From: Synanceia verrucosa
Lineage: Eukaryota > Chordata > Actinopteri > Perciformes > Synanceiidae
Reading direction: 5' to 3'
Assembly: GCA_029721515.1 (NCBI GenBank)
Contig: CM056566.1
Coordinates: forward strand, 24,619,258-24,683,257
DNA: 64,000 nt
Position numbers and translations under genes: made by a program. How positions within the stretch are numbered: the first letter of the stretch is position 1; each line of letters begins with the position of its first letter. Below the pieces are notes generated by a model. That model was not told where the DNA came from. It ran no database searches and was given only the letters and a program-made list of their open reading frames with translations. Of this stretch, positions 33,247 to 45,078 are shown piece after piece.

Positions 33247-33575
33247 AATTTCAGTGAGATTCTTTGTTCCAGCAAATGTCACGCTATGGATGAAATGCTG
33301 AGGCCTGTAAACTCATCATGATGCTGTTTACTTCATTATCAGGGTAATTAGATGAGACACACCTATTATTACATTACATAAGTCTGTAATTATAAAATAT
33401 GTCTATGACAATAGAGGCTGTAATTAAAGGTGTGGCTGCAGCAGCCTCAGATGGTCATCTTTACATATTTCAGTTGTTGCAGCCTTCTCATAAACTATAT
33501 AAAGAGGAAGTTCTCTGTCGGATGTCAGACATCAGCTGCTTCTTCCTTGCTGTGTCCTCACCACCTCAGAAAAAG
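33247..33575 (+). promoter_or_regulatory. Promoter and noncoding exon 1 of lectin copy 3
   Basis: TATATAAA is at 33496-33503. Exon 1 runs from about 33527 to 33575, with donor GTAAGA. Conserved promoter sequence begins at about 33247, immediately after the gypsy fragment. Only about 250 bp of native upstream sequence are therefore left, the shortest of the five copies. Confidence 0.75.
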
Positions 33576-34002
33576 GTAAGATTTCACCTTTTCATTTAAT
33601 TTATTAGCATCATTTCATCTATTTTCATTTGCTATCATTCATATTTATTCCTCATAATTCACAGTTCAGACAAAATGATTCATATAGAACATTTTAAATA
33701 TTAGTTATATTCTTTTAGTAAATATTATACTGCATCTATTGTACTACCCTGAACCACTGTATTTTATTGTGCTGTGTTATATTTTATTACTATTCCATGC
33801 TACACTGCCGTACTACATATCATGTCATATCATTTTACATTGACTTTATTCAGTAGTTTATTTCCTATAATATATAATAATGTATAGATGTGAACATAAA
33901 TATCAGTAGCAGTAGTGGAAGTAGTATCGGTATCAGTAGTATTAGCAGTAGTAGGTTTTTTTTCATTACTTATTTTTTCTTAATATCTTCCAATATCTTC
34001 AG

Positions 34003-36299
34003 ATGCTGTCTGGTCTTCACTTTGCTCTGTTGGTCTGTTTGGCTGGTGGGCTGCTGCCTGCAGGAGTGAGTAACAAATACACAAATACTGTTTATAAGCA
34101 TTTTTCAGAACCCAGTATTACCCAGTATTACTGTTGAACATGGTACCCGGTCTGAACACATCAAGTACAGAAGCTTGAACACTTCCCTTTGATATGGATG
34201 GATGGATGGATGGATGGATACATGATGGATATATCAGTGCTGTTTTACTGTAGTTTTGTGATGTAAATGGTAAACGTATATCCATATCTATATTTCTGCA
34301 GAGCCTTTCTAGTCTTCCACGCCATGTCGTTGTCCATGCACACTTCATCCATTCACACAGAGGCTGCCATGCTCCAGGACTATAATTAAACTGCCTGTAT
34401 TAACATTAAGCTAAAGTCTTATTCTTGAACTTCTTCTTGTGATCAGTATGGATGGTCTTCAGGAAGTTATCCAGGGCCAGGACCAAAGGGATATCCTCCA
34501 TATAGACCTATACCCTACTACCCACCGCAAGATAAAAGCTACTGCTGCCCAGGTCAGTTCAGTATCTCTGACTGATTCCAGTGCTCTCATCATATTTATC
34601 TTGTTTGATTCATCTGGAGATGAACTTTTCTTTTGTGTTTCAGCTCGCTGCCCTCCTGGTTGGTTTGAGCTCGGTGATCGTTGCTACTCCTACTATGACA
34701 AGCCAAAGATTTGGCATGACGCAGAGGTACAGCCATTGCCTTAGTTACCATAAGAATAGAGGATACAGTGTTGAATAATTTCAGAAAGTACCAATACCAA
34801 ACCATGAAAATACGAAACCATTTCAATGCTGAACTTTTACTAAGAGTAAAAGTTCAGCATTGAAATGGTTTCATCAGTAGAAGTATGACCAGTAAAATGT
34901 AGTTTTTGAGGTATTAAAACTGATACTGATACTCAACTATTATACTATTATATTTGTTAACATTATTACCAATGAATCAGCATCGTTAACATTATTAAAT
35001 CTGGAACAATCAAATGGTTTGACATGAAACTGTCAGTGGACTGATTGACTAAATTGTTTCAGCTTTACCTGAACTGTTGGGAAATTGAACACACATGAAA
35101 CCATCATATTTCAGAAACTCTTCATGTGTAAATAACAAATAGTTGCATGAAACTAAAACACGAGTACATCAGATTCCACCACGGCAGAATACACAAATTA
35201 ATATTTCCAATAAACGAATTGTTTTGTTGGTGACTTTTACAAATGTTCCTAGTTTTTACATGAAACTGTCATATTAAAGAAGCTTCTTATTGTCTCGGTC
35301 AGCACCACTGCCTGTCCTTGGGTGCAAATCTGGTCTCCATCCAGAAAGAATACGACACTAACTTCCTCAAAACCTACATATACAAAGTGGCCGGTACCAG
35401 GAAGCCTATCTGGACTGGAGGCCATGACGCCGTGACGGTGAGACTTTTACCATCATTTTTATCCTTTTATCCTGTAGCTGTTTTTGGTGTGATTAACTTT
35501 TTATTGTCATTTTGTTGCAGATAGAGAATAAACTAAACTAGAAACAGTTCAGCACTTATTAATCCATTGAGATTTGATGACTGTCTGTGGAGGTTTCCAG
35601 CATCTTTTTGGCAGCAGTAATGCCCGTTGGGAGAACACATCTGTTCAGACATGTTAATTTCAGTTAGTTTCAGTGGGGTAACACAGTGAAGAGTAGCACA
35701 GTGGGAGAGAATGGCACAGTTGTACCCAGAACATCAGAAAGAGCAGCACAAACCTCCCAGAAAACCCTCACATCCCTGCATTCCCAGAACATCTGCATGT
35801 AGGAACCCATGAGTCCATCAGTGCATTGCATGAAAACAGCAAATAATGATGAATATTTAAGTGAAAAACTCATCTTAAAAGACCAGAACTGGTTTAGAAG
35901 ATTTGTTGTAGCTGTCAGAATGATCAATTATTATGATTTCACTTTGACTTTAAACCAATCCTTCTCTTACAGGAGGGCAAATATTTGTGGAGTGATGGAA
36001 CTAAATTCAAGTATGGAGGCTTTGGTCCATCAAAGAAACCAGATCCACAGAGGAACTGCCTGCGGTTGAATGCTGGTAAATAAATCACTTTAAATATCAT
36101 GTCCATTAAATAACAACAATGATGTAACAAAACACTGTAACATGTCTGAAAGATAATAAGCTAGACATGAAATTAATATGAAAATTAAGTAATGAGTGTA
36201 ACTGTCTCTACAGATTACGGCTTGAAAGATGAGAAGTGTGACGTGACCCTTCCTTACCTGTGCTGCAAGTACAGAGGATCTCAAGAAGGATATCACTGA
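34003..36299 (+). CDS. Secreted C-type lectin-like protein, array copy 3
   Basis: Exons: 34003-34065, 34447-34552, 34644-34726, 35303-35437, 35973-36075, 36214-36299 (576 nt, 191 aa). All splice sites are canonical. The structure is the short type, as in copy 1. The Tyr/Gly/Pro segment begins YGWSSGSYPGPGPKGY. Notable residues are DTNFL in exon 5, KPDPQRNC in exon 6, and DEKCDVT in exon 7 (no N-glycosylation sequon). The stop is TGA, unlike the TAA of the others. Intron 1 (427 bp) is close to copy 2. Intron 4 lacks the palindromic repeat. The frame is fully intact, so I expect an expressed protein if the promoter is active. Confidence 0.9.
35530..35840 (-). mobile_element. L1-type LINE scrap in intron 5 of copy 3
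   Basis: It is orthologous to 6838-7205, with a deletion of the LINE sequence between the tracts at 35820 and 35830 that removes the upstream cysteine region. The preceding ATTTTGTTGCAG tract is kept. Confidence 0.65.
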
Positions 36300-36437
36300 T
36301 CATTGTTTCTTACACCTATTTGCTTTTTTTCTGTGACAGATGTTTGGATCGATACCACTCTGAAAGTAAATTTTATCCATTATCATTATTATCCAAAACA
36401 TTCCTTCTTTTCTTCCTTTCTCACCTGAGCATTACAC

Positions 36438-36443
36438 AATAAA
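36438..36443 (+). terminator. Poly(A) signal of lectin copy 3
   Basis: AATAAA lies 139 nt after the stop, in the conserved context CACAATAAAAGACATATTGTG. Confidence 0.65.
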
Positions 36444-37324
36444 AGACATATTGTGAAAAACTCACTCTCTGTTCCTGTTCTTTAAAGTGACAAATAAAAT
36501 AAAGAGCTCTCTCCCAAAATCAAATCCACAGGCAGCAGTGAGCGACTTTCAGCTTCTTCTGTTTGAACAAGTTTCATCATGACAATCCACTTTTTTCATT
36601 TACAGTTCTGATACCTGAATTAGGATATCTTCCAATACCAACAGAATTCCAATATCAACAGAATTCCAATATCAGAGCTCTTTCTTTCAGAAAATTAGCA
36701 TTGAATTGCAATTGTGTATTTTATCCAACATTTACCAAATGTTCATGAAACTGCTGTTTCAGATTTAGTCTGCTTCTTGACGCTAAAATAAAACATCACA
36801 TTTTTTAAACAAGAAGTGTAATTTCAACATCACATAAAATATTTGTAACATTTTGACTTTCACAAAAACTGTGAAGCTTGAAATTAATAATTTATATACT
36901 TATATAATACTACTACAAAAGTCCACATGCTGCCATGATCAGAGAGCACAATGTTATGCAGATGATACACAACTGTTCAGTTCTGCTGAACCAAATGATG
37001 CCAAAGCGATCAACTCCATCAATTTTTTGGCAATAAATAAACAGGTTAATGATGACCAATAGATGAGCTCTGTAAGAAAAGTCAGTGCTTGATAACATTA
37101 TTTTTGCAGTTTTAAAATAACTCCCCCTGAACAGCACAGAAACATTGTCAACAGACTTTTGATCTTATCTGTATTTTTTTTTATTATTATGAAAAAATGG
37201 TTGCGTGTAGCTCCACCCTCTTGTATCACTTCTGGTTGCAAATAAACAAGATGGTGGCTGCCAAAATGCTGAACTCGAGGCTTTGAAATGGCAGTGACAT
37301 CACAAAGAAAAAAACGTCCAATTC
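36444..37324. repeat. Conserved 3' flank, unit 3
   Basis: This noncoding sequence is shared with 47700-48540 and partly with 24130-24750. It contains the tandem phrase GAATTCCAATATCA duplicated near 36645-36672. No gene is supported. Confidence 0.55.
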
Positions 37325-38208
37325 TTGACACCCATGAAACAAATAACTCTGCACCCAAACAACAAGCAGTCGGTCACCAAGGAAGTGAAATCATGCTTGG
37401 TTAAAAAGAAAAAGGCCGTCTTAGAGGGGAACAAGCTCAGGGTGAGAGAATTGGAGAAGGAGTTCAGAAGGAAGGCCAAGATGGCCAAAATCCAGTATAA
37501 GGACAAAGTGAAACAAAAATTTACATTTGGGAATGCAAAATCGGCATGGCAGGATTTAAACATCATGATGGGCAGAGCCCCCAAACATGCAGTGATTGAC
37601 TGCCAGGACCCCTCCTCCTTTGCAGAGCAGCTTAATGTTTTCTTCAGCAGGTTTAACAGGCGAGCGATATCAACCAGCTGGACCCTCCCCAAGCCTCAGC
37701 TTATCTCAGCAGGCCCTCATCATAGATGAGATGCTGGTGACCTCCATCTTGGGCAAAATCAACTACAATTCACTGCACAAAGCTTCTGGCCCTGATAGGC
37801 TCAGAGGCAGAGTGCTCAAAGGCTGCTCCACTCAGCTGAGTAGAGTCCTCACCAGGCTGTTCCAGTGCCTTCTGGACTCTGGCTGCATACCTGACCAATG
37901 GAAGGAATTCATCATCATACCGATTCCTAAAAAGGCACAATGCCAAGGACCTCAGTGACTTTAGGCCAGTTGCCCTAACATCGTTGCTGTGTAAATGTAT
38001 GGAAAGAGTTCTTTGTAACTTCCTTTCCAGCATGGTGGCTGACAGACTTCATCACTCCAGTTTGCCTATAAAGCTAAACGTGGAGTGGAGGATGCATGTT
38101 TTGGACACGGTTTTGGATTCAGTGCACACTCACACCAGGATTTTATTTGTGGACTTTTCCTCTGCTTTTAACATTGTCCACACAGACACACTATTGCACC
38201 ACCTAGTG
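37325..38208 (+). mobile_element. Rex1/CR1-type LINE fragment (RT N-terminal half)
   Basis: The + strand reads a basic linker (ELEKEFRRKAKMAKIQYKDK), then SAWQDLNIMMGRAPK, then KASGPDRLRGRVLKGCSTQL, WKEFIIIPIPKK and LFVDFSSAFNIVHTD (RT motif A). Frames switch by indels. It ends abruptly at about 38208, inside CACCTAGTGGAG, where Tc1 sequence begins. Related copies are at 48540-49895 and 58800-60650. Confidence 0.75.
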
Positions 38209-38877
38209 GAGTCCAGCGTCAACTGTCAGCTGTATTATAAGAACGTGGAAGTGTTTGGGAACGACAGCAACTCAGCAAGCGGTAGGCCACGTAAAGTGAC
38301 GGAGCAGGGTTAGCAGATGCTGAGGCACATAGTACGAAGAGGTTGCCAACTTTCTGCAAACTCAATTACTACAGACCTCCAAACTTCATGTGGCCTTAAG
38401 ATTAGCTCAAGAACAGTTCACAGAGAGCTTCATGGAATGGGTTTCCATGGCCGAGCAGCTGCATCCAAGCCATACATCACCAAGTGCAATGCAAAGCGCC
38501 GGATTCAGTGGTGTAAAGCACGCTGCCACTGGACTCTAGAGCAGTGGAGACGTGTTCTCTGGAGTGACGAATCACGCTTCTCCATCTGGCCATCTGATGG
38601 ACGAGTCTGGGTTTGGTGGTTGCCAGGAGAACGATACTTCTCGGACTGCATTGTGCCAAGTGTAAAGTTTGGTGGAGGGGGGATTATGGTGTGGGGTTGT
38701 TTTTCAGGAGCTGGGCTTGGCCCCTTAGTTCCAGTGAAAGGAACTCTGAATGCTTCAGCATACCAAGACATTTTGGGCAAGTCCATGCTCCCAACTTTGT
38801 GGGAACAGTTTGGAGCTGGCTCCTTCCTCTTCCAACATGACTGTGCACCCGTGCACAAAGCAAGGTCCATAAAGTGA
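38209..38877 (+). mobile_element. Tc1-like transposase fragment
   Basis: The + strand reads a Tc1 transposase. It has the end of the paired-type DNA-binding domain (RGCQLSANSITTDLQTSCG) and then the catalytic region WSDESRF, IMVWGCFSGAG and FQHDCAPVHKARSIK. The frame 38317-38877 is open for 186 codons. Both ends are missing: no inverted repeat on the left, and the C-terminal part with the third catalytic residue is cut off on the right. Confidence 0.85.
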
Positions 38878-38879
38878 TG

Positions 38880-39105
38880 ATTGAAGTCTGTGGGCCAGGG
38901 TTTTTGGGAACTGGGATTAGAGTCCAGATGATCAGTATGGCGGCAGTCATGTAAATTTGGGGGAAAAATGGAGTGGAAGATAGGTGACAGCTCCTGTGAA
39001 CAGCTCTTAAGCACCCTTTCTGGGATGCCATCAGGACCTGTGGCCTTGTCTCGCTCGCACCGGCTAAGCTGGTGTTTAACTTTGTCCTCAGTGAATTGGA
39101 CCAAA
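38880..39105 (-). mobile_element. Rex1/CR1-type LINE RT scrap
   Basis: The minus strand reads RDKATGPDGIPERVLKSC and PVPKNPGP, the start of a LINE reverse transcriptase in the opposite orientation to 37325-38208. Homologues are at 1304-1420 and 60838-61165. Confidence 0.7.
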
Positions 39106-40062
39106 ATAACAAACTCTAGTCTTTCACCATCCAACTTCACCCTCATTTGGAATAATCCAGACTTTATAAGCAACAAAAACACATTCAACTTTCATACATA
39201 GACAGAAAAGGGCATCACTCACCTGAAGCATATTTTTCATAATAACACCCTGGTACCATTTTCCCACTTGGTCCGGGAGTACGGCATCAGGAGTAATCAA
39301 TTTCTGGAATATTTACAACTGAAGTCATCGATTCAATCCAAAATCGACATTAGAACCGCAATCATTGACCCTGCACCTGCAGTTTTAGAATTGATTAATA
39401 TCCTTTCAGCAAAAACACTCATCTCCAAAATATATAACCTAATATCACAGTCTGATCAAACCATATCTTTGCCTTCACAAAAATGGGAACGAGACCTTTT
39501 TATTGCTCCTGATGCCGACTTCTGGACCCAAATTTGCAAAAATATCTATCTCATCACAAAAAATGCTAACTTGCAACTCATACAATATAAGATACTTCAC
39601 AGAACCCACTACACTGGACAAAAAATGTTTAAAATGGGATTCACATCAGAAATAGGCTCTCATTGCACACAAAACTGTCCAGACACCTACATTCACGCCA
39701 CCTGGCACTGCACACCCATCAAACACTTGTGAAAAAGTCACTGGGTCACTATCGCACTTCTTGGGCTGTCGCATCCCATTATCCCCTTCACTCTGCCTTC
39801 TTGGAGACTTATCATCATCCACAATCAATAGAACGAACCATAAACTTCTTCTCATGGCCCTAACTACCGCCAAGAAAACTATCCTCATGAATTGGAAATC
39901 CAGAAACGCCATATCTTTAGCTCATTGGAAAAAGTTATTAGTTGAACATATTTCAATGGAATTTCCATCTTCTCCTGTCAATAACACTACAGAACCTCAG
40001 TCCTTCCGGTCCACCTTTATTGATTTTCTATTATCTTAACTTACACTTTTTTGTCTTTGTGC

Positions 40063-40097
<35 letters not shown>

Positions 40098-40690
40098 CCA
40101 ATTAATCAGTCAATAAATTGTCTATAGTTTTATCATTAATCTCACGCATACTGAACAAACGCACTACATTCACACAGACACACACACACACCACCCTATT
40201 GTCTCCCCTGGTTCTGTGTAAATTAATTGTATGTAGGTTTAGTTTATTAGTTTATTGCTGTCAGTGCCTTGTTTCTTTGTCTTGATGTTTTTCTTTTCAG
40301 GTTGTCAGCACATTGTTCTCAGGCCTTTTTTTCTATTTGGGTATTATAACTACTGTTATCTCTTTTGCACTTCCTTACTGAGGTGTCCCTCTCCAGTTGT
40401 CCCTGGGGCTGCTCTCTGCGCTGCAGGGCTGGTCTGGCTATTGCCTCTCCTCCTGGGGGCTGGATGTATCCGCCTTCTGAGCCCCTGGGCTGTGGGGTCC
40501 GCACACTCTCTGGGGTCCCGGGGTGGCTGCTGCTGGTTGCCCCAGGGGTGCTGCGGCAGGGCCTGGGGGTTCGGGGTGGGTCAGCCCTCCTGTTGCTCCC
40601 TCGCCCCTCTTTCATCCCTTCTCTCCTCCCTCTAATTATACTTTTCTGCAAGATTAAAATATGCACTAATCTCATAAAGAGTTGACACGT
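39106..40690 (+). mobile_element. L1-type LINE 3' end with GC-rich 3' UTR
   Basis: The + strand reads the ORF2 C-terminal region: TEKGITHLKHIFHNN, LVREYGIRSNQFLEYLQLKS, WERDLFIAPDADFW, IQYKILHRTHYTGQKMFKMG and the Cys/His motif NCPDTYIHATWHC (39268-39732). One frameshift leads into the final part, with MALTTAKKTILMNWKSRN. From 40045 it is 3' UTR: a (CAAT)n tract at about 40066-40100, a CA run at 40165-40190, and a G+C-rich block at 40380-40620. The element is unique to this unit. Confidence 0.75.
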
Positions 40691-40724
40691 CCTATCTTGT
40701 GGTGTTTAACGATGAGAATAGGTG

Positions 40725-41340
40725 TCTTTTTTTGAGAATGATTCTGGGTGTGTTATTGTATATGTGTCAGATTTATTTTCTGGGCCAGTTAGAGTTCTTA
40801 ATCTTTGAAATGCCTGTTTTGCATTCATGTTTGTAAGCTCAATTAGATTTCAGTTCTTCAGTCCTTGTTCTTAAAGGCTTGGTGGTTTTCTTTTAGGCAG
40901 TGTTTTATGTCGGGTCTGATCCAGTATTTGGTTATTTCTTTATTGTCTTTGCAGAGATTGTGTGGCTAATACAGAAGTTAATGTAGACTGTAATGGCAGA
41001 AACTATCAATCAGATCACCCTCTAAGATGTAATGGTGTCTACTGACCACTAAGGGGAGCTGTGACATTAGGATTTGTGCCCTTTTGGTTCCTGTTTGTAA
41101 AGTGGAAGTAGTGAGAGGATATTATCAGCAAGTCCAAGGTGGGATCTGAACAGGAGTGGGATGCATCAGTAATGTTACTGTAACACAAATCCAAGATGTT
41201 TTTCCCTCTAATGGGAGTATTCACATACTGCTGAAATGATAATAACACAGAGTGCAAGCAGCAGTGAAGTCTGGCGCGGCTGCCTCGAGGATCAACTGCA
41301 CTGAAACATCTTCTCAAATTAAATTGTTAAAAACTAAAAG
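40725..41340 (-). mobile_element. Rex1/CR1-type LINE endonuclease-RT linker
   Basis: The minus strand (41039-41317) reads QYVNTPIRGKNILDLCYSN, the endonuclease end. 40725-41010 continues through the linker toward RT (CKDNKEITKYWIRPDIKHCLKE). Homologues are at 50745-51389 and 61165-61827. Confidence 0.65.
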
Positions 41341-41995
41341 AAAAAGAAAACTTGCCACCTAATAATGTTTTGTGTTTTTCTTGGTAGGGAATTTGAAGAA
41401 GATTTTGAAAATAAAAATAATTTTGACACAAAAACTCATGGTAATGGAAGCTGACTAGACCTGTTTTTTTTCCCCCTTCCTCTCCTTCTCTGTACAATAG
41501 ATAGAAAACAAAAAAAAACAACCTCCTTCTCAAAAGCATTTCCTCATTGCTAAAACTAGTTTGGGTTCTTATGAATTCTACTGCCACTACTGCTACTACT
41601 GATGTAGATCATTAAGGAAATCACGTTTTCTGATGCTGGTGGTAAGAGAATCTGTGATTCATATGTTTAGTAAGTTGAGTTTATTGATTCAACCACTCAA
41701 AGGGGTCATAGAATCACATAAAAGGAGGGAGAGACCACTACAAGCAGCAACCCAGGAAGTCTCTGGACTTTTATGGGTTTTGGTTTTGTCCTTGTTCTTG
41801 TCGTATTAACATTGTATTTTCAGTTTACTATTTACTTTGTTTTAAATTCTGAACATCTTTACGTCAAGTTTCCTGAAAAGCAAACATTGCTTTTAATTTA
41901 AATCAAGTCACATTCTTTTGATTTGAAGTTAAGCCTTAAGGTGAATCATTTGGCCAGACTAATTTAATTTAACTGAATCATCATAATCTTACGAG
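41341..41995. repeat. Array unit 4: conserved noncoding flank
   Basis: It is shared with 51390-51760 and 61830-62450. It includes the unit landmark GATGTAGATCATTAAGGAAA at 41601. No gene is visible. Confidence 0.55.
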
Positions 41996-42900
41996 TGGAC
42001 TGAGCGTCTGGCTTTGCATTCTGCAACCCTGGCCTGTAAGAAACCGTGAACTCGAAGTGATTAAAAAGCGAAGACCACCTTCACTGGCATGAATTAAGTC
42101 TCTTTGCATTTCTTAAGTATTGGTGGTTCTTATGGTTGGTCCAAACGAGAAACGGGTGTTGGGCCCCCTCTAGCCAGTGACGCCACTCCTCCAGTGCCAC
42201 CTTGATAGCCAGCAGCTCGTGTTCCCCAGGCCATAGTTCTGCTCAGCTTCAGACAGGCGGTGGGAGAGGAAGCTTGCAGAAGAAATCTTATTGTCCGCCC
42301 GGGACTGTTGAGACAAAATAGATGCATCCACCTCCACAATGATTTGACAAGATGGGTCTAGCAGGGCCAGGAGGGGGGCCGTGGTGAACAGGGTCTTAAG
42401 CTGCAGGAACGCCTTGTCGGCTTCGGGAGAAGTCCAGGAGGAATACCTACCTGGAATGAAACTCACACTTTTCTGCTTTGTAGTATAACTGGTTCTGCAG
42501 AAGATGTGTGAGGACCTGCTTTACATGGGATTGGTGTCTCTAGATCCAGAGAGGAGATCAGGGGCCCGTTGCAAAAGACTAGGATAAGGGATTAAGTTGG
42601 GCTATCTTGGTTATTCTGGCTCAGGAAAAAGAATGCCGCTCTCGTTGCCATGGTGAATCAGTGAATCTGTGATTAATGACGGGGTCAAAAGAGGAATCCA
42701 TGTGAGCGCTTTGGTCCTGGATTAGTTTCACCTGGTTTGATGAATCTGTCTCTGCTCATCCTAGCTTGGTCTTTGTGCAGCCAATTAAGTCTGTACTCTC
42801 TTGTTTTGGATTGGTTGAGCCCAGCTCAGTCACTGATCCTGGATGTCTGAATTCTACTTTTGTGCAACAGGCCCCAGGATGTTGTCCAAGTACACAAACA
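41996..42900 (-). mobile_element. Ty3/gypsy pol fragment (RT end to RNase H) with MITE inside
   Basis: The minus strand reads, from 42900 downwards, a YLDNIL box (RT catalytic motif with D to N), a MITE (42562-42874), then SSLDLE, then SPEADKAFLQLKTLFTTAPL and LLDPSCQIIVEVDAS (RT-RNase H junction), FLSHRLSEAEQNY and the RNase H end. Other copies are at 51770-52690 and 62460-63245. A deletion has fused parts of the RNase H region here. Confidence 0.75.
42562..42874. mobile_element. Harbinger-like MITE, 313 bp, inside gypsy RT
   Basis: The termini GGGCCCGTTGCAAAAG (left) and, inverted, GGGCCTGTTGCACAAAAG (right) form imperfect inverted repeats. The flanks carry a 3-bp direct repeat CAG (42559-42561 and 42875-42877). 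A 3-bp duplication and GGGCC-type ends are Harbinger-like. There is no coding capacity. Confidence 0.65.
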
Positions 42901-43500
42901 CAAAACGGCATTTAAACACAAAATGAAGCTGGAAATGACAAGACTACATGCAGGCATGAGACAAAAATGGGTAAGTTAACCAAAACAGACAGACGGAGCA
43001 TGACAATTTGGAAAAAGTACTATTTAAATCACCAGCCTCACACTTTTACCACTGTGGTTCACCACCTCTCTTCTCCGTCTCTCCCCTGGTCTATGACTCT
43101 CCTCCACCTTCTAACCATGATCAGCTGATGAGCAGAGTGTAAACAGCTGTTGATTGGAGGAGGGGTGATCACCTGGAGGAGCAGAGTTGGGAGGGAAACA
43201 CACACAGACACACCACAGAGAACACAGCGGTACGAGGACCATTACATCTCCAAACACAGCAGCCATAGAAATAGTGAATCATCCATACGGCAGAAATTAC
43301 ATTTTTCTCACCATTATGCCATCCTGAACTCATCATCCTTAGCAAAGAAAACCTTGATTCGTGTCACCTGTTATTACTTGCTCACAATTGACACAGTTTG
43401 ATCATTTCTCCATTTATTGGAAATAAATTTGTTCATTTATCACCAGCAGTTTTCTGCTGAAAGATCACTGTTTCAAAACCCACTACTTCATGTGTATTAG
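42901..43500. repeat. Noncoding block of units 4-6, possibly LTR-derived
   Basis: It is homologous to 52690-53310 and 63500-64000 and absent from units 1-3. It contains ATGATCAGCTGATGAGCAGA and GGAGGAGGGGTGATCACCTG. It follows gypsy pol on its 5' side (minus orientation), so an LTR or leader origin is plausible. I could not define terminal repeats. Confidence 0.45.
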
Positions 43501-43899
43501 ATTAAATGGTTTATTGTGGTATATCAACTTCCTGCCAGCTGTTCATGATTTAATAGTCAGCAGCTGAATGTTAAACAACAAGCTAAAATAAACCTGTTGA
43601 CACCTGAAATGTTAAAATATTTCCTGAACAGACGTCATCAACTTACTGTTGTACAACTACAATAAGAGGGCGTTTTCCAACTGTGATTAAGTGTAATAAT
43701 GGCTGCAGCTAATTATTTTTTGTCATTCCCAGTGACTCTGTCTTTTCTCCACTTCATTGTGATTAAAACCTCTCCTCATACCTGCAAAACTCTTATTCAG
43801 ATTTAAACATCCATATGATAGATTCATATTTTTACATGGAATTATTTCAGAAGTCTGTCATTAATAAACATCCATAAATGTTATGTTAGTAGTGTTTTA
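43501..43899. repeat. Array unit 4: continued flank
   Basis: It is homologous to 2380-2792, from TTCCTGCCAGCTGTTCATG onward, and includes the block with AAGAGGGCGTTTTCCAACTG. No gene is seen. Confidence 0.6.
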
Positions 43900-43950
43900 G
43901 TGGAATAAGCCTTTAAAACTATCAGTACTTGGACAGAAAGTAGTATTTTA
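43900..43950. repeat. 51-bp minisatellite unit, single copy
   Basis: This is one complete 51-bp unit at the position where other units carry 2.7-5 copies. Confidence 0.75.
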
Positions 43951-43989
43951 GTTGCCTCTGAAACAGCAGCTTCCTATGTTGCACCACAG

Positions 43990-44335
43990 CATTGATAGGA
44001 GCATTGATTGATGAAATTTTCAGGATTCGTCAGAAGTGTCCTGACTTAACTGATAAAGTTTTGGTGGTGATCGGATATGATTCAAGGTCATCAAGGTCAA
44101 ATGAAAGGGCATGCCATAGTAATGTATGGGAGATGTTGCATGTTTCTGAAAACTTCAGGGTTTTTCATCCAATCATCACCTAATTTGGTATATAAACTAA
44201 TATAGGAATCCAGAAGTCACCGATTCAGTTTCGTCAAGGTCAGTAAAAGGTCAAGGTCACCAAGGTCAAATCAGCATTTTTAACATGTAGGAAGGAGCTT
44301 GAGCAATGCAACTGATCTCAAAATATGCGGAAAAG
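43990..44335. mobile_element. Fragment of a dispersed fish repeat
   Basis: The phrases GATGAAATTTTCAGGATTCG, TTTTGGTGGTGATCGG and AAGGTCAAGGTCACCAAGG resemble a family of short non-autonomous fish repeats. The GACGAAATTTTCAGGGTTC part is also found in the intron 4 insert of copy 2. No ends were identified. Confidence 0.4.
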
Positions 44336-44751
44336 AATTTTCAAATTTAGAGCAGTGGTGGTAAAAACCTGACACTGGACAGAGGGTAATAAATCTGTTA
44401 AACACTGTTTATAATATGATAAAAAATCAAATGTTTTTCATTTCAATGTGAGAATAGAAAGTTATTAAATTTGTCATATAGACACAAACACACTGCACGT
44501 CGATTCAAAGGTCAGTTTGGAACTAAAAGTTAGTGGAACTAAAAGTTGTATTCCAAATATAATATTTCCATATTCATCAACAAGCAACACCAGAGATTCC
44601 CAGGCTAGAAGTGCTAACAGTGATCAACAGTCGTCATTGAAACCCCTCTAGAATAGACAACACTAGTTAATATTTTAACATTAATATTACTGTGACATCA
44701 GCTGATTCAACATCTGACCACATTTAAAGCTGTTTCACACCAAAATTTACA
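44336..44751. other. Unit 4 flank without Rex3
   Basis: It is homologous to 17790-18000 and then 20525-20600. The Rex3 insertion seen between those segments in unit 2 is absent. In its place is about 90 bp of unassigned sequence (44580-44665). No gene is visible. Confidence 0.55.
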
Positions 44752-45078
44752 TCCATTTCAGGACTATTAGACCAGCGAGATTCTTTGTTCCAGCTGATGT
44801 CACGCTATGGAGGAAATGATGAGGCCTCATGATGCTGTTTATTTTATTATCAGGGTAATTACATGAGACACAACTATTACTACTTTCCATAAGTCTGTAA
44901 TTATAAAATACAATGTTACAATGGAGACTGTAATTAAAGGTGTGGCTGCAGCAGCATCACATCGTCATCTTTACATATTTCAGCTGTTGCAGCGTTCTCA
45001 TAAACTATATAAAGAGGAAGTTCTCTGTCAGCTGTCAGCTGCTTCTTCCTCGCTGTGTCCTCACCACCTCAGAAAAAG
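44752..45078 (+). promoter_or_regulatory. Promoter and noncoding exon 1 of lectin copy 4
   Basis: TATATAAA is at 45006-45013. Exon 1 ends at 45078 before GTAAGA. A 7-bp deletion in the exon removes one of the short repeats (GTCAGCTGCTTC where the others have GTCAGACATCAGCTGCTTC). The upstream block is conserved. Confidence 0.75.

Noticed and set aside
38317..38877. 186-codon open Tc1 transposase frame as a functional gene
   Set aside because: It lacks the N-terminal DNA-binding half, the last catalytic residue region and both terminal repeats.
40255..40635. 126-codon Leu/Gly/Trp-rich frame resembling a membrane protein
   Set aside because: It lies in the GC-rich 3' UTR of the L1 fragment, and overlapping open frames on both strands reflect base composition.
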